Positions 8,812 to 19,656 are shown, numbered from the stretch's first letter. The stretch: 64,000 bases of DNA from Caballeronia glebae (GCF_001545035.1 NZ_FCOJ02000026.1:36080-100079); one strand, 5' to 3'. The notes: generated by a model not told the origin, from the letters alone. Program-made: numbers and translations.

Positions 8812-9588
8812 TCAGACGCAGCGTCCGCCGTCCACTTCGAGCGCGACGCCGGTGATGAACTCGGCATCGTCGGAGGCGAGATAGAGCGCCGCGTTGGCGA
8901 TGTCCTGCGGCGTCGAGAGGCGCCCGAGCGGTATCGTCGCGAGGAACTTGCGGCGGTTCTCGGGCGTGTCCTCCATGCCCATGAACTCGGTGAGCAGGGC
9001 GGTCTCGCCCATCACCGGATTGATGCAGTTCACGCGGATGCGGTCCGCGCCCAGTTCGACCGCGAGCGCCTTGCTGGCGATGATCACCGCCGCCTTGCTG
9101 CCGTTGTACCAGACGAGCCCCGGGCGCGGCCGCACGCCCGCCGTCGATGCAATATTGATGAACGCGCCGCCGCCGCGCTCGCGAAAGTACGGCACGAACT
9201 GCGCAACGCTCCAGTAGATGCTCTTCACGTTCACCGCATAGACGCGCTCGAACTCGGCCTCGGTCACGTCGAGAACGGGCTTGTTACGGTGCGTCGTGCC
9301 CGCGTTGTTGACGACGACCTGCACGCTGCCGAAGTCCTGGATCGCGGCATCGAAGAGCGTTTGCCAGTCGGCGCGTTGGGTCACGTCGCCCTGAACGGCG
9401 ATCGCGCGGCCGTGCTTCACCTCCGGCGACGACGCGAGCGCGATCTCGCTCGCGACGCGCTCGGCGCCCGGCCCGTTCAGATCGTTGACGACCACATTCG
9501 CGCCTTCGCGCGCGAACGTCTTCGCGATGCCTTCCCCGAATCCCGAGCCGCCGCCCGTCACGATCACCGTTTTGCCTTGCAGTCGCAT
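8812..9588 (-). CDS. Short-chain dehydrogenase/reductase (SDR family)
   Basis: A 258-residue classical SDR that oxidises or reduces a hydroxyl or carbonyl group with NAD(P). Seen: the nucleotide motif [12 protein letters not shown] at residues 11-22, an acidic residue after beta2 (VVNDL) that favours NAD, NNAG near residue 92, catalytic serine in NIASTAG, the YNGSK catalytic Tyr/Lys pair, and a C-terminal DGGRCV. GGGAGA precedes the ATG. It lies 11 bp after the aldehyde dehydrogenase gene and 177 bp before the transporter gene. It resembles FabG and glucose 1-dehydrogenase-like enzymes; the substrate is unknown. Confidence 0.88.
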   Translation of the reverse strand: MRLQGKTVIVTGGGSGFGEGIAKTFAREGANVVVNDLNGPGAERVASEIALASSPEVKHGRAIAVQGDVTQRADWQTLFDAAIQDFGSVQVVVNNAGTTHRNKPVLDVTEAEFERVYAVNVKSIYWSVAQFVPYFRERGGGAFINIASTAGVRPRPGLVWYNGSKAAVIIASKALAVELGADRIRVNCINPVMGETALLTEFMGMEDTPENRRKFLATIPLGRLSTPQDIANAALYLASDDAEFITGVALEVDGGRCV

Positions 9589-9599
9589 GGTGTCTCCCG

Positions 9600-11039
9600 T
9601 TATCCGTGTTTGATGGCGATGGTTTTGAGCGTCGTGAAGCCGTACAGCGCCTCGAAGCCTTTCTCGCGCCCGTGTCCCGAATGCTTCACGCCGCCGAACG
9701 GCAATTCGACGCCGCCGCCCGCGCCATAGTTGTTGATGAACACTTGCCCCGAGCGCACGCGGCGCGCAAGCCGCATCTGGCGCGCGCCGTCGCGGGTCCA
9801 GATGCCGGCCACGAGGCCGTAGTCGGTGCCGTTGGCGAGCCTGAGCGCGTCGGCTTCGTCGTCGAAGGGCATCGCGGCGAGCACCGGACCGAACACTTCC
9901 TCGCGCGCGAGACGATGCGTCCGCGGAACATCGCGCAACAGAGTAGGCGCCTGGTAGAAGCCCGCTTCGGGCGCATCGCCGACGACTTCGCCGTGCGCGG
10001 CCATCGGAATGCCGTCGTGCTGCGCATCGGACAGATAGTCCCAGACGCGCTGCTGCTGCTTCGCGCTGATGAGCGGGCCGCAGTCGAGATCGAGCTTGCT
10101 CGGGCCGACCCTGAGCGCCGCGAACGCCTGCGACAGCCGGTCGAGGAGCGGCTCGTACGCCGCGCGCTCGATCAGCACGCGGCTGCCCGCCGAGCACGTC
10201 TGTCCGGCGTTCTGCACGATCGCGGCGACGAGCACGGGCAGGGCGGCGTCGAAATCGGCATCGGCGAAAACGATTTGCGGCGACTTGCCGCCCAGTTCCA
10301 GCGTGACGTGCACGTGGTTGTCGGCGGCCATCTTCGTGACGGCCGCGCCCGTCGCCGGCGAGCCCGTGAACGAAATATGGTCGATGCCCGGATGCCGCGC
10401 GAGCGCCGCGCCCGCTTCGTGCCCGTAACCGGTGACGATGTTGAGCGCGCCATCCGGCAGGCCGGCTTCCGCCGCCAGTTCCGCGACGCGCAACAAAGAA
10501 AGGCACGCGTCCTCCGCCGGCTTCACGACGCACGCGTTGCCGGTGGCGAGCGCCGCGCCCACGCTGCGCCCGAAAATCTGCAGCGGATAGTTCCACGGGA
10601 CGATGTGGCCCGTCACGCCGTGCGCCTCGCGGATCGTGAGCACGGTGTAGCCGGTTTGATACGGCAGGGTTTCGCCGTGCAGCTTGTCGGCGGCGCCCGC
10701 GTAGAACTCGAAATAGCGCGCGATGCCGGTGACGTCGGCGCGTGCCTGTTTGAGCGGCTTGCCGGTGTCGCGCGCCTCGACCTGCGCGATCTCCTCGTGG
10801 CACGCGGCGATCAGCATCGACAGGCGCGCGAGAATGCGTCCGCGTTCGGCGGCGCTCGTCGCGCCCCAGCCGCCTTCGAAGGCCGCGCGCGCGGCGGCAA
10901 CCGCGCGATCGATATCGGCCGCGGTGCCCCGCGCGATCTGCGCGAAGATCTGGCCGTCGGACGGATCGACGACGGGAATCGTCTCGTTGCCCGATGCCGC
11001 GATCCAGCGGTTATCGATGAAATGCTTCGCGTCTTCCAT
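9600..11039 (-). CDS. NAD(P)-dependent aldehyde dehydrogenase
   Basis: A 479-residue enzyme of the aldehyde dehydrogenase superfamily that oxidises an aldehyde to a carboxylic acid in the cytoplasm. Signature elements are present in order: VPWNYPLQ (Rossmann-side Asn), [15 protein letters not shown] with the general base Glu, GQTCSAG with the catalytic Cys, and EEVFGPV. A GGAGA site lies 5 nt before the ATG. It heads a three-gene set with an SDR and an organic-anion transporter, which suggests catabolism of an alcohol, sugar or amine through an aldehyde. Betaine-aldehyde, vanillin or semialdehyde dehydrogenase are all possible. Confidence 0.92.
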   Translation of the reverse strand: MEDAKHFIDNRWIAASGNETIPVVDPSDGQIFAQIARGTAADIDRAVAAARAAFEGGWGATSAAERGRILARLSMLIAACHEEIAQVEARDTGKPLKQARADVTGIARYFEFYAGAADKLHGETLPYQTGYTVLTIREAHGVTGHIVPWNYPLQIFGRSVGAALATGNACVVKPAEDACLSLLRVAELAAEAGLPDGALNIVTGYGHEAGAALARHPGIDHISFTGSPATGAAVTKMAADNHVHVTLELGGKSPQIVFADADFDAALPVLVAAIVQNAGQTCSAGSRVLIERAAYEPLLDRLSQAFAALRVGPSKLDLDCGPLISAKQQQRVWDYLSDAQHDGIPMAAHGEVVGDAPEAGFYQAPTLLRDVPRTHRLAREEVFGPVLAAMPFDDEADALRLANGTDYGLVAGIWTRDGARQMRLARRVRSGQVFINNYGAGGGVELPFGGVKHSGHGREKGFEALYGFTTLKTIAIKHG

Positions 11040-11162
11040 GCACGTCTCCTGAAATCGGTTCTCTGCCTGCAGGTCGAATTCGATGCGTATTTCGATTATC
11101 GCGCCAACCTCGGCCGCGCGCCGGAAGCGGCGGGCGGCGGCAGGCGGCGAGACTCGATTGGC

Positions 11163-11168
11163 TATAAT
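11163..11168 (+). promoter_or_regulatory. Probable -10 element of the ppa promoter
   Basis: A perfect TATAAT sits 103 bp upstream of the ppa start, in the divergent gap with the aldehyde dehydrogenase gene. No good -35 hexamer is found 17 bp upstream, so this is a partial promoter call based on the -10 only. Confidence 0.45.
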
Positions 11169-11270
11169 GATGTATTCACGCGCCGGCCGGCGCGACGCCC
11201 CGGCGGTTTCGGCAGAACGCGTCCGCCCGTGCGATTCCATCTCCGACCTCAACTTCTCCAGAGAGTGCTC

Positions 11271-11798
11271 ATGAGCTTCAACAACGTACCTTCCGGCAAA
11301 GATCTCCCGCACGATTTCAACGTCATCATCGAGATTCCCGCGCAGAGCGATCCGGTCAAATACGAAGCGGACAAGGACATGGGCCTGCTCGTCGTCGACC
11401 GCTTCGTCGGCACCGGCATGCGCTATCCGGCCAACTACGGTTTCATTCCGCAGACGCTCTCCGGCGACGGCGACCCGGTCGACGTGCTCGTCATCACGCC
11501 TTATCCGCTGCTGGCGGGCTCGGTCGTGCGTGCGCGCGCAGTCGGCATGCTGCAAATGACCGATGAATCGGGCGTGGACGCGAAGCTCGTCGCCGTGGCA
11601 CACGACAAGGTCTGCCCGATGACGGCGAACATCAAGTCGATCGACGACGTGCCGGAATATCTGAAAGACCAGATCAAGCACTTCTTCGAGAACTACAAGG
11701 CGCTCGAAAAGGGCAAGTGGGTGAAGGTCGAGGGCTGGGCCGGCATCGACGCCGCGCACAAGGAAATCTCGGAAGGCGTCGCGAACTTCAAGAAGTAA
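11271..11798 (+). CDS. ppa: Inorganic pyrophosphatase (family I)
   Basis: Cytoplasmic enzyme that hydrolyses pyrophosphate to two phosphates and so pulls biosynthetic reactions forward. The 175-residue length and motifs fit the hexameric bacterial type: VIIEIPAQS near residue 19, the [11 protein letters not shown] block near residue 50, and the metal-binding [10 protein letters not shown] near residue 65. AGAGAG precedes the ATG. The gene is monocistronic, with a strong hairpin terminator 20 bp after its stop. Confidence 0.97.
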   Translation: MSFNNVPSGKDLPHDFNVIIEIPAQSDPVKYEADKDMGLLVVDRFVGTGMRYPANYGFIPQTLSGDGDPVDVLVITPYPLLAGSVVRARAVGMLQMTDESGVDAKLVAVAHDKVCPMTANIKSIDDVPEYLKDQIKHFFENYKALEKGKWVKVEGWAGIDAAHKEISEGVANFKK

Positions 11799-11819
11799 GC
11801 GGGTTTTTTTCCGACAAAG

Positions 11820-11854
11820 CGCCGCCGCGTTTTCGAAGCGCGGCGGCGTTTTTT
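11820..11854 (+). terminator. Intrinsic terminator of ppa
   Basis: CGCCGCCGCG and CGCGGCGGCG form a perfect 10-bp GC stem with a 9-nt loop, followed by six T. It touches the stop codon of the convergent GIY-YIG gene. Confidence 0.9.
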
Positions 11855-12146
11855 ATTCTTCTTCGCTTGTCTCGGTCTGAGGCAACAACGATTCGAGCGT
11901 CCGCTCTCCCGCAATCAGCGCGCGCTTTTGCTGCGCGGTCAACTGCTTCACGCGATATTCGGCGCGCGACGCTTCCGATCTCCCCGCCAGCTCGAACGAC
12001 GCCAGCACGCGCAACGGTTTTCTCGAACGCGTATAGCGCGCGCCCTTGCCGCTCGCATGCGCGATGAAGCGCGCTTCGACGTCCGTCGCGATGCCCGTGT
12101 AGAGGCTGCCGTCGGCGCATTCGATCAGATAGAGGAACCACGGCAT
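11853..12146 (-). CDS. GIY-YIG nuclease-superfamily protein
   Basis: A 97-residue single-domain protein of the UPF0213/YhbQ type. The GIY-YIG core is visible as FLYLIECADGSLYTGIATD near the N-terminus (YLI and YTG pair), followed by RFIAHASGKGARYTRSRKPL, with the conserved Arg in the next helix. Family members are small proteins with weak or unproven nuclease activity. The ATG at 12146 is where homologues start; a longer upstream reading adds sequence that does not look coding. The gene ends inside the ppa terminator. Confidence 0.85.
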   Translation of the reverse strand: MPWFLYLIECADGSLYTGIATDVEARFIAHASGKGARYTRSRKPLRVLASFELAGRSEASRAEYRVKQLTAQQKRALIAGERTLESLLPQTETSEEE

Positions 12147-12320
12147 CGCGTTTCGTGTGCGTTCGTGAAGGATTTGCCGCGCATTATCGCCGAAAGCACC
12201 GCGCCGGGGCGCTTTTGTCCGCTTCGGCGTGGCGCTGCGACTTGCGCGAGAATAGCCGCTTTCGGGCGCGTTTTGCGTTGTATCGGCGCGCTCGTCGATC
12301 AATCACAGCGAGGTAGCCTG

Positions 12321-13463
12321 TTGAATCGCGAGGTCGAAATTCATGTGGTCGATGCGCTCAACGAGATCCCGGCCGACGACTGGAACCGGCTCGCCGGCGA
12401 TAACCCGTTCGTGCGCCACGCGTTTCTCGCGGCGTTGCAGGAGACGGAGTGCGCGGTGAAGCGCACCGGCTGGCGCGCGCATCATCTGATATTGAAGCGC
12501 GGCGGCGAGTTCGCCGGCGCGATGCCGCTGTATATCAAGTCGCATTCGCGCGGCGAGTACGTGTTCGATCACGCATGGGCCGATGCCTTCGAGCGTCACG
12601 GTCTGCGTTACTACCCGAAGGCGGTGTCCGCCGTTCCGTTTTCGCCGGTCACGGGTCCGCGCCTCATCGCCGCGCATCACGAGGATCGCGTGCTGCTCGC
12701 GCGGGGTGCAATCGAACTGACGCGCCGGCTGGAACTCTCGTCGCTGCACGTGCTGTTTCCGCACACGCAGGATGTCGAGGCTTTGACGGACGCGGGCTAT
12801 CTGCTGCGCGAAGGCGTGCAATTCCACTGGGAAAACCTGCCCGGCGACGGTTACGCGAGCTTCGACGCCTTCCTCGCGACGATGAGCCACGACAAGCGCA
12901 AGAAAGTGAAGCAGGATCGCCGGCGCGTGGCGGACGCGGGCGTCACGTACACCTGGCTGCGCGGCGAGCAGATCGACGAAAGCGCGCTCGACTTCTTCTA
13001 CGACTGCTACGACAACACGTATCGCGAGCACTGGAACGCGCCGTATCTGACGCGCGAGTTCTTCGGCCGGATTCACGCCGATGCGCCCGACAGCATGCTG
13101 CTCGTGATCGCCGAGGCGGACGGCGAGCGCCTCGCGTGCGCGCTCAACATGATCGGCGGCGACACGATGTACGGCCGCTACTGGGGCACGCGCGAGTTCG
13201 TCTCGGGACTGCACTTCGAGACGTGCTACATGCAGGGCATCGCGTATTGCATCGAGCACGGGCTCGCGCGCTTCGAGGGCGGCGCGCAGGGCGTGCACAA
13301 GATGTCGCGCGGCCTTTTGCCGACGCCCACATGGTCCGCGCACTGGATCGCGGACCGGCGTTTCGCGCACGCGATCGGCGAGTTTCTCGATGCCGAAACC
13401 CAGGCGATGGATCAGCATATCGGGGAACTCGAAGCACACACGCCGTTCAGGAAGAAAAGCTGA
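12321..13463 (+). CDS. Peptidogalycan/FemAB-like GNAT-fold protein
   Basis: A 380-residue protein that resembles the proteobacterial family of GNAT-fold proteins of unknown substrate (DUF482, sometimes labelled peptidogalycan biosynthesis protein). Recognisable blocks are WNRLAGDNPFVRHAFL near residue 20, ARY-like HGLRYYPKAVSAVPFSPVTGPRL near residue 95, and GRYWGTREFVSGLHFETCYMQGI near residue 280. I place the start at a TTG because AGG lies 7 nt upstream and no in-frame ATG fits. It sits 94 bp before the NAD synthetase gene. Acyl- or aminoacyl-transfer is likely from the fold but untested here. Confidence 0.78.
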   Translation: MNREVEIHVVDALNEIPADDWNRLAGDNPFVRHAFLAALQETECAVKRTGWRAHHLILKRGGEFAGAMPLYIKSHSRGEYVFDHAWADAFERHGLRYYPKAVSAVPFSPVTGPRLIAAHHEDRVLLARGAIELTRRLELSSLHVLFPHTQDVEALTDAGYLLREGVQFHWENLPGDGYASFDAFLATMSHDKRKKVKQDRRRVADAGVTYTWLRGEQIDESALDFFYDCYDNTYREHWNAPYLTREFFGRIHADAPDSMLLVIAEADGERLACALNMIGGDTMYGRYWGTREFVSGLHFETCYMQGIAYCIEHGLARFEGGAQGVHKMSRGLLPTPTWSAHWIADRRFAHAIGEFLDAETQAMDQHIGELEAHTPFRKKS

Positions 13464-13557
13464 GATGCGATAATCGACGAGACCGTTCGCCCGGCTTTAC
13501 GCCTGGCTTTTCGTCCCTTTCGCACCGTCTCGTTCCCGCAGCAACACGCGCACATCC

Positions 13558-15621
13558 ATGTCGACCATGAGCAGAAATTTCTTCAACCTGTACAGCCACG
13601 ACTTCGCGCGCGTCGCGGTCGGCGTTCCGTCCTGCAAGGTCGCCGATCCCGCATTCAACGCGGCGCAGACGATCGAACTGGCGAAAGAAGCCGCCGCGCA
13701 CGGCGCCGTGCTCGTCGCGTTCCCCGAACTCGGCGTGTCCGCCTACACCTGCGACGACCTCTTTCATCAGCGCGTATTGCTCGATGCCTGCGAGGATGCG
13801 TTGCAAAGCATCCTGGACGCGTCGAAGGGACTCAATATCGCGATGATCGTCGGCGCGCCGATCCGGGCCGAGCACAAGCTCTTCAACTGCGCGGTCGTGA
13901 TCGCCGACGGATTCATTCGCGGCGTCGTGCCGAAGAGCTATTTGCCCAACTATGGCGAGTTCTACGAGGCGCGGCAGTTCAGCCCGGCCGATGCCGCGGC
14001 CACGAACACGATCACGCTGTGCGGCCAGAGCGTGCCGTTCGGCGCGTCGCTGCTGTTTCAGATCAGGGACCTTCCGCTCTTTCGGTTCCACGTCGAAATT
14101 TGCGAGGACGTGTGGGTGCCGATTCCGCCGTCGTCGTTCGCGGCGCTCGCGGGCGCGACCGTGCTCGTGAATCTGTCGGCGTCGAATATCGTCGTGGGCA
14201 AGTCGGCGTATCGGCATCAGCTCGTCGGGCAGCAGTCGGCGCGATGCGTCGCGGCTTATCTGTACACGTCGGCGGGACACGGCGAATCGTCCACCGATCT
14301 CGCCTGGGACGGGCAAGGGCTCATCTACGAGAACGGCGAGCTGCTCGCGGAATCCGAGCGCTTCTCGGACCGGTCGCATCTCATTTACGCCGATGTCGAT
14401 CTCGAACGGCTCTCGCGCGAGCGCATGCGGCAAACCACCTTCGGCCGTTCGACGCACCGGCACGCCGACGAAGTCGCGCAGTTCGACGTGATCGAATTTC
14501 CGCTCGCAGTTCCGGCCGACGCAAAGCTGCCGCTCACGCGTCGCGTTGCGCGCTTTCCTTACGTGCCCGCCGACGCCGCGCGCCGCGACGAACGATGCAA
14601 CGAGGTCTACAACATTCAGGTGCAGGCGCTGCTGCAACGGCTGCAATCGTCGGGCATGTCGAAGGTCGTCATCGGCATTTCGGGCGGACTCGACTCGACG
14701 CATGCACTGCTCGTGTGCGCGAAAGCGATGGATCGTCTCGGACTGCCGCGCGCCAACATCCTCGCCTACACGATGCCCGGCTTCGCGACCAGCGACCGCA
14801 CATTGCGGCAGGCGCGCGAGTTGATGCAAGTCGTCGGCTGCACGGCGAGCGAGATCGACATCCGGCCGAGCTGCGCGCAAATGCTCTCCGACATCGGCCA
14901 TCCGCATAGCACGGGCGCGGAGCAATACGACATCACCTACGAGAACGTTCAGGCCGGCGAACGCACGAGCCACCTGTTCCGGCTCGCGAACCTGAACAAT
15001 GCGATCGTGATCGGCACGGGAGATTTGAGCGAACTGGCACTTGGTTGGTGCACCTATGGAGTGGGCGATCACATGTCCCACTACAACGTGAATGCGAGCG
15101 TGCCGAAGACCTTGATCACGCATCTGGTGCGCTGGGTCGCGGAGTCGGGGCAGATCGGCGGAAGCGGAACCGATGTGCTCGAAAACATCCTGAGCACCGA
15201 CATCAGCCCGGAACTCATCCCCGGCAAGACGAGCGGCGTGGTGGAGCAGAAGACGGAGAGCGTCATCGGTCCGTATGAACTGCAGGACTTCAACCTCTAC
15301 TACACGCTGCGCTTCGGCTTTGCACCAACGAAGGTCGCGTTTCTCGCGCTGCATGCGTGGCGCGATCGCGATGCGGGCGCGTGGCCGGAAGGCCCGACGG
15401 TCGCGCGCAATCAATACGACCTCGGCGAGATACGCAAGAATCTGCGGATATTTCTGGATCGATTTTTCCGCACGAGCCAGTTCAAGCGCTCATGCATACC
15501 GAACGCGCCGAAGGTCGGCTCGGGCGGCTCGCTCTCGCCGCGCGGCGACTGGCGCGCGCCGAGCGACGGGCAGGCGACGGTGTGGCTCGCGGACCTCGAA
15601 CGCGTCCCGGCGAAAGAGTGA
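13558..15621 (+). CDS. nadE: Glutamine-dependent NAD+ synthetase
   Basis: Converts nicotinate adenine dinucleotide to NAD+ using glutamine as the ammonia source. The 687-residue protein has an N-terminal nitrilase-fold glutaminase (general base Glu in [14 protein letters not shown] near residue 60, Lys in [15 protein letters not shown], nucleophile Cys in [10 protein letters not shown]) and a C-terminal ATP-pyrophosphatase domain with [10 protein letters not shown] near residue 373. This is the long two-domain form. It lies just upstream of glnB, an arrangement that suggests a link between glutamine/nitrogen status and NAD synthesis. Confidence 0.95.
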   Translation: MSTMSRNFFNLYSHDFARVAVGVPSCKVADPAFNAAQTIELAKEAAAHGAVLVAFPELGVSAYTCDDLFHQRVLLDACEDALQSILDASKGLNIAMIVGAPIRAEHKLFNCAVVIADGFIRGVVPKSYLPNYGEFYEARQFSPADAAATNTITLCGQSVPFGASLLFQIRDLPLFRFHVEICEDVWVPIPPSSFAALAGATVLVNLSASNIVVGKSAYRHQLVGQQSARCVAAYLYTSAGHGESSTDLAWDGQGLIYENGELLAESERFSDRSHLIYADVDLERLSRERMRQTTFGRSTHRHADEVAQFDVIEFPLAVPADAKLPLTRRVARFPYVPADAARRDERCNEVYNIQVQALLQRLQSSGMSKVVIGISGGLDSTHALLVCAKAMDRLGLPRANILAYTMPGFATSDRTLRQARELMQVVGCTASEIDIRPSCAQMLSDIGHPHSTGAEQYDITYENVQAGERTSHLFRLANLNNAIVIGTGDLSELALGWCTYGVGDHMSHYNVNASVPKTLITHLVRWVAESGQIGGSGTDVLENILSTDISPELIPGKTSGVVEQKTESVIGPYELQDFNLYYTLRFGFAPTKVAFLALHAWRDRDAGAWPEGPTVARNQYDLGEIRKNLRIFLDRFFRTSQFKRSCIPNAPKVGSGGSLSPRGDWRAPSDGQATVWLADLERVPAKE

Positions 15622-15746
15622 TACCGCGCGATATTCGATCGTCTGGTGAACGCCTCGCGAATTTCCGGACCGCTTGCTCGATGAAACGCGGCTAGAATCG
15701 AAAACATCTGTCCCGCGCGGGACACGACTTTTTTCGAACCCTCTGA

Positions 15747-16109
<363 letters not shown>

Positions 16110-16157
16110 GCGCCGCGGTCTTTTTCAACGCGTCACACCGCTTTTCAAGTCATATCG

Positions 16158-16186
16158 GGCCCGCTATTCACGCGGGCCTTTCTTTC
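16158..16186 (+). terminator. Intrinsic terminator of glnB
   Basis: GGCCCGC and GCGGGCC form a 7-bp stem with a 7-nt loop, followed by the T-rich run TTTCTTT, 48 bp after the glnB stop. Confidence 0.75.
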
Positions 16187-16329
16187 CCCGTCTTCCCGAT
16201 GCGCCCGTGCACCAGCGCGATGCGCGCCGTCATCCTGATTTTTCGACCGCATAGCTCGTCGGAAGGCAGGAATTCGCGTCCGCGCGGTAACATCGGCTAT
16301 CCCATAATTGTTTTGTAAGGAAATAGTTG

Positions 16330-18087
16330 ATGCATCATGCGATCGGCTTCATTCAGGATCTCGCGGTGATCATGGCCATCGCGGGCGTCGTGACGGTGCT
16401 GTTTCACCGTCTGCGGCAGCCGGTCGTCCTAGGCTACATCGCTGCGGGCGTCATCATCGGGCCATACACGCCGCCGTTCAATCTCATCCACGACGAAGCG
16501 ACGATCCAGACGCTCGGCGAGTTAGGCGTCGTCTTCCTGATGTTTTCGCTCGGGCTCGAATTCAGCTTGCGCAAGCTGTTCAAGGTCGGCGCGACCGCCT
16601 TCGTCGCCGCGCTCTCGGAAATCGTGCTGATGATCTGGGTCGGCTACGAGATCGGGCGCTGGTTCGGCTGGAACTCGATGGACTCGCTCTTTCTCGGCGC
16701 GATGCTCGCGATCTCGTCGACGACCATCATCGTGAAGGCGCTCTCCGAGGTCGGCATGAAGGGCGAGCACTTCGCGCAGATCGTGTTCGGCATTCTGATC
16801 GTCGAGGATATTCTCGCGATCGCAATGCTCGTGTTGCTCTCCGGCATCGCGCAGACGGGCTCGGTGAGCGCGGGCGTCGCGGTCGTGACGCTCGGCAAGC
16901 TGCTGCTTTTCATAACGGTGTCGCTGGTCGTCGGCATTCTCACGGTGCCGCGCGCGCTCAACTACGTCGCGCGCGCGAAGAGCGACGAGATGCTGCTCGT
17001 CACCGTGCTCGGCTTCTGCTTCGGTTTCTGTCTGCTCGTCGTGAAGCTCGATTATTCGATCGCGCTCGGCGCTTTCCTGATCGGCGCGATCATGGCGGAG
17101 TCGCGCCATCTCGCGCGCATCGAGCATCTGATCGCGCCGGTGCGCGACATGTTCTCGGCGATCTTCTTCGTCACCATCGGCCTGTTGCTGAACCCGACGG
17201 TGCTCGTCGACTATGCGTGGCCGATCGCCGTCATCACGATCGCCGTCGTGCTCGGCAAGATCGTGTCGTGCGGGCTCGGCGCGTTTCTCGCCGGCAAGGA
17301 CGGACGCACGTCGATGCGCGTCGGCATGAGCGTCTCGCAGATCGGCGAGTTCTCGTTCATCATCGCGTCGCTCGGGCTTTCGCTGAAGGTCACGAGCAGC
17401 TTTCTCTACCCGATCGCGGTGGCCGTGTCCGCGCTCACGACGCTCTTCACGCCGTATCTGATCCGCGCCGCCGACCCGCTCACGGCGCGCCTCTCGCGCG
17501 CGATGCCCGCGCCGCTCGCGCACACGTTCGGTCTCTATTCGCAATGGCTCGCGAGCCTGACGCCCGCTTCCGGCGGCCCGACGCTCTTCTCGATGACGCG
17601 GCGCATCGTGCTGCAGATCGCGGTGAATCTCGCGCTCGTCTCGGCTATTTTCCTCGCCGCGTCGTATTCGGCGCCGTTCGCGTCGAGCTATCTCTCGCGC
17701 TGGCTCGATACCGACAACGCGCAGCGCGTCGTGCTGTGGAGCGCGGCGCTCGTGGTCGCGTTGCCGTTTCTGGTCGCGGTGTATCGCAAGCTCGAATCGC
17801 TCGCGCTTCTGCTCGCGGAAGTGAGCGTGCAGCCCGCGAAAGCGGGGCGCTTCACACGCGCAATCCGCCTGGCGATTTCCGGCCTCATTCCGATCGTCGC
17901 GATGTTCGGCGTCTTCCTGCTCGTCGCGGCGCTCTCGGGCGGCATCCTTCCGCCGTTCGGCCTGATGATCGCCGTGCTGTTCTGCGTGGCGCTGCTCTTG
18001 ACGGTGTTGTGGCGCTGGTGCGTGAAAATCCACGCGACGATGCAAATCGCCCTGCGCGAAACCTTCGAAGAGACGCGCGACCATTGA
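16330..18087 (+). CDS. CPA2-type cation:proton antiporter (Kef/YbaL-like)
   Basis: A 585-residue inner-membrane antiporter of the monovalent cation:proton antiporter-2 family. The N-terminal 390 residues hold about 12 helices with family blocks LRQPVVLGYIAAGVIIGP, LGVVFLMFSLGLEFSLRKL, SSTTIIVKAL and the VEDILAIAML stretch. The C-terminal part does not show the TrkA-N/RCK nucleotide-binding motif of KefB, KefC or YbaL; instead there are about four more hydrophobic segments and a short charged tail. ATG at 16330 is preceded by AAGGA with 8-nt spacing. It may export K+ or Na+; regulation by glutathione is not supported. Confidence 0.85.
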   Translation: MHHAIGFIQDLAVIMAIAGVVTVLFHRLRQPVVLGYIAAGVIIGPYTPPFNLIHDEATIQTLGELGVVFLMFSLGLEFSLRKLFKVGATAFVAALSEIVLMIWVGYEIGRWFGWNSMDSLFLGAMLAISSTTIIVKALSEVGMKGEHFAQIVFGILIVEDILAIAMLVLLSGIAQTGSVSAGVAVVTLGKLLLFITVSLVVGILTVPRALNYVARAKSDEMLLVTVLGFCFGFCLLVVKLDYSIALGAFLIGAIMAESRHLARIEHLIAPVRDMFSAIFFVTIGLLLNPTVLVDYAWPIAVITIAVVLGKIVSCGLGAFLAGKDGRTSMRVGMSVSQIGEFSFIIASLGLSLKVTSSFLYPIAVAVSALTTLFTPYLIRAADPLTARLSRAMPAPLAHTFGLYSQWLASLTPASGGPTLFSMTRRIVLQIAVNLALVSAIFLAASYSAPFASSYLSRWLDTDNAQRVVLWSAALVVALPFLVAVYRKLESLALLLAEVSVQPAKAGRFTRAIRLAISGLIPIVAMFGVFLLVAALSGGILPPFGLMIAVLFCVALLLTVLWRWCVKIHATMQIALRETFEETRDH

Positions 18088-18249
18088 CGGCTTTCTTCGC
18101 GGGATTGCCCTGACAGCCGCGCGCGACGGGTTCCCGCGATAATGTGTGCCAATGTGACCAAATGTGTGCTGGTTTGCCGCGTGCTGTTCTGAGGCGGATA
18201 ATCGGGGCTTGTCCATTCTCCCTATGGCGTTCGAACGCCTGAATCAAGA

Positions 18250-19656
18250 ATGAGCGATAACAAAACCTCCAACGACGCAAACAGCACCGACGCGCGCCGA
18301 AGCGGCGCGGATTCTCAGGCGGCGCCACGAAGCGCGAATCCCACGGCGCCGCCCGAAGCGGCGGCAGCGGCCGCAGCGCCCGGCCCGAAGGCGAGCGCGG
18401 CCGAACGCGCATCGACGGATGCGCCTTCGAGCGCGTCGGGTGTCGAGGCGGTCGATGTCGCGCAGGCCCGCCGCGACGAAGCCTTGCAGGACGCCCGCGA
18501 GGCGCGCGCATCGGCGGCGAGCGCGACCGCCGCGCAGGAAGCCGAGGTGCGCGAGAGGCAGCGCGCATCCGGAAAACCCAAGGCGAGCTTTGCCGAGAAT
18601 TTCGAAGCCGCGACCGACGCGGAAGCCGCCAGCACGGCCAACGCGCAATCCGCCGCGTCGGATTCCCCGACCGGGCGCGCCACGGTCCTGCCGCCCGAAT
18701 TCACCGCGGCGCCGGATTTCAGCACGCTCAATCCGCCGCCGCTGCCATCGACCGAACAGACCGCCGCGCCGGCTCAACCCGCGTATTTCAGGCAATCCGA
18801 CTCCGCGTGGTCCGTGTTCGGCCGCGTGATCGCGGCGCGTGCACGGCAGATTTTCGATCGCGCGGGACAGCGCATGACGCAGCGCACGCTGCGCATCGGC
18901 GTATCGGCGCGCATCTTTCATCCGGAGCCGGGCGCGAAAGGCTTGCGCGGCAAGACGCTGCAATATCTGGAAGAATCCATCGCGCATTGGGTGATGTCGC
19001 GCGACGTGCTCGTGTTCATGATTCCGACGGTCGGCAATCAGGGCATGCTGCACACGAGCAATATCCGTCTGCGCGACTACGCGAAACATCTCGACGGCCT
19101 GCTGCTGCAAGGCGGCGCGGACGTCTCGCCGCAGTCATACGAAGAAGCGACGACGCGTCCCGAATGGCCCGGCGACCGCGTGCGCGACATGTACGAGCTG
19201 GAACTGCTGCACGAGTTCGTCGAGTCGGGCAAGCCCGTGCTCGGTGTATGCCGCGGCTGTCAGTTGATCAACGTGGCGTTCGGCGGGACGCTCTACGGCG
19301 ACATCGCCACGGACGTGCCCACGGCCGGCATCCACGTCAACGAGCAATACGACCAGCATCGGCATTCGATCCGCTTTCCCGATGGCTCCACGCTCGTCAA
19401 CATGTTCCCGCACCAGCGCGAGGCGATCGTCAACTCGATCCACCATCAGGCGGTGAAGACGATCGGGCGCGATCTGAACATCGAGGCGGTGTCGGCCTCG
19501 GACGGGATCATCGAGGCGGTGCGGTACCGGAAGGCGCCGTTCGTCGTCGGCGTGCAGTGGCATCCGGAGTTTCATCGCGCGGGCGGCGCGGAACTGCTCG
19601 ATTGCACGCCGCTGCTCGACACGTTCCTGCGCGTCGCGCGCGAAACCCGCTTCTGA
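18250..19656 (+). CDS. Class I glutamine amidotransferase-like hydrolase (peptidase C26) with long N-terminal extension
   Basis: The C-terminal part (about residues 215-468) resembles gamma-glutamyl-GABA hydrolase PuuD: nucleophile Cys in GVCRGCQLINVAFGGTLYGD, and catalytic His in GVQWHPEFH. The family hydrolyses gamma-glutamyl amides in polyamine or related breakdown. The first 200 residues are unusual: rich in Ala, Ser, Pro and charged residues, with no recognisable fold apart from a possible short coiled coil around QARRDEALQDAREARAS. The reading frame is continuous and ATG-initiated. No polyamine genes are adjacent. The substrate is unassigned. Confidence 0.85.
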   Translation: MSDNKTSNDANSTDARRSGADSQAAPRSANPTAPPEAAAAAAAPGPKASAAERASTDAPSSASGVEAVDVAQARRDEALQDAREARASAASATAAQEAEVRERQRASGKPKASFAENFEAATDAEAASTANAQSAASDSPTGRATVLPPEFTAAPDFSTLNPPPLPSTEQTAAPAQPAYFRQSDSAWSVFGRVIAARARQIFDRAGQRMTQRTLRIGVSARIFHPEPGAKGLRGKTLQYLEESIAHWVMSRDVLVFMIPTVGNQGMLHTSNIRLRDYAKHLDGLLLQGGADVSPQSYEEATTRPEWPGDRVRDMYELELLHEFVESGKPVLGVCRGCQLINVAFGGTLYGDIATDVPTAGIHVNEQYDQHRHSIRFPDGSTLVNMFPHQREAIVNSIHHQAVKTIGRDLNIEAVSASDGIIEAVRYRKAPFVVGVQWHPEFHRAGGAELLDCTPLLDTFLRVARETRF

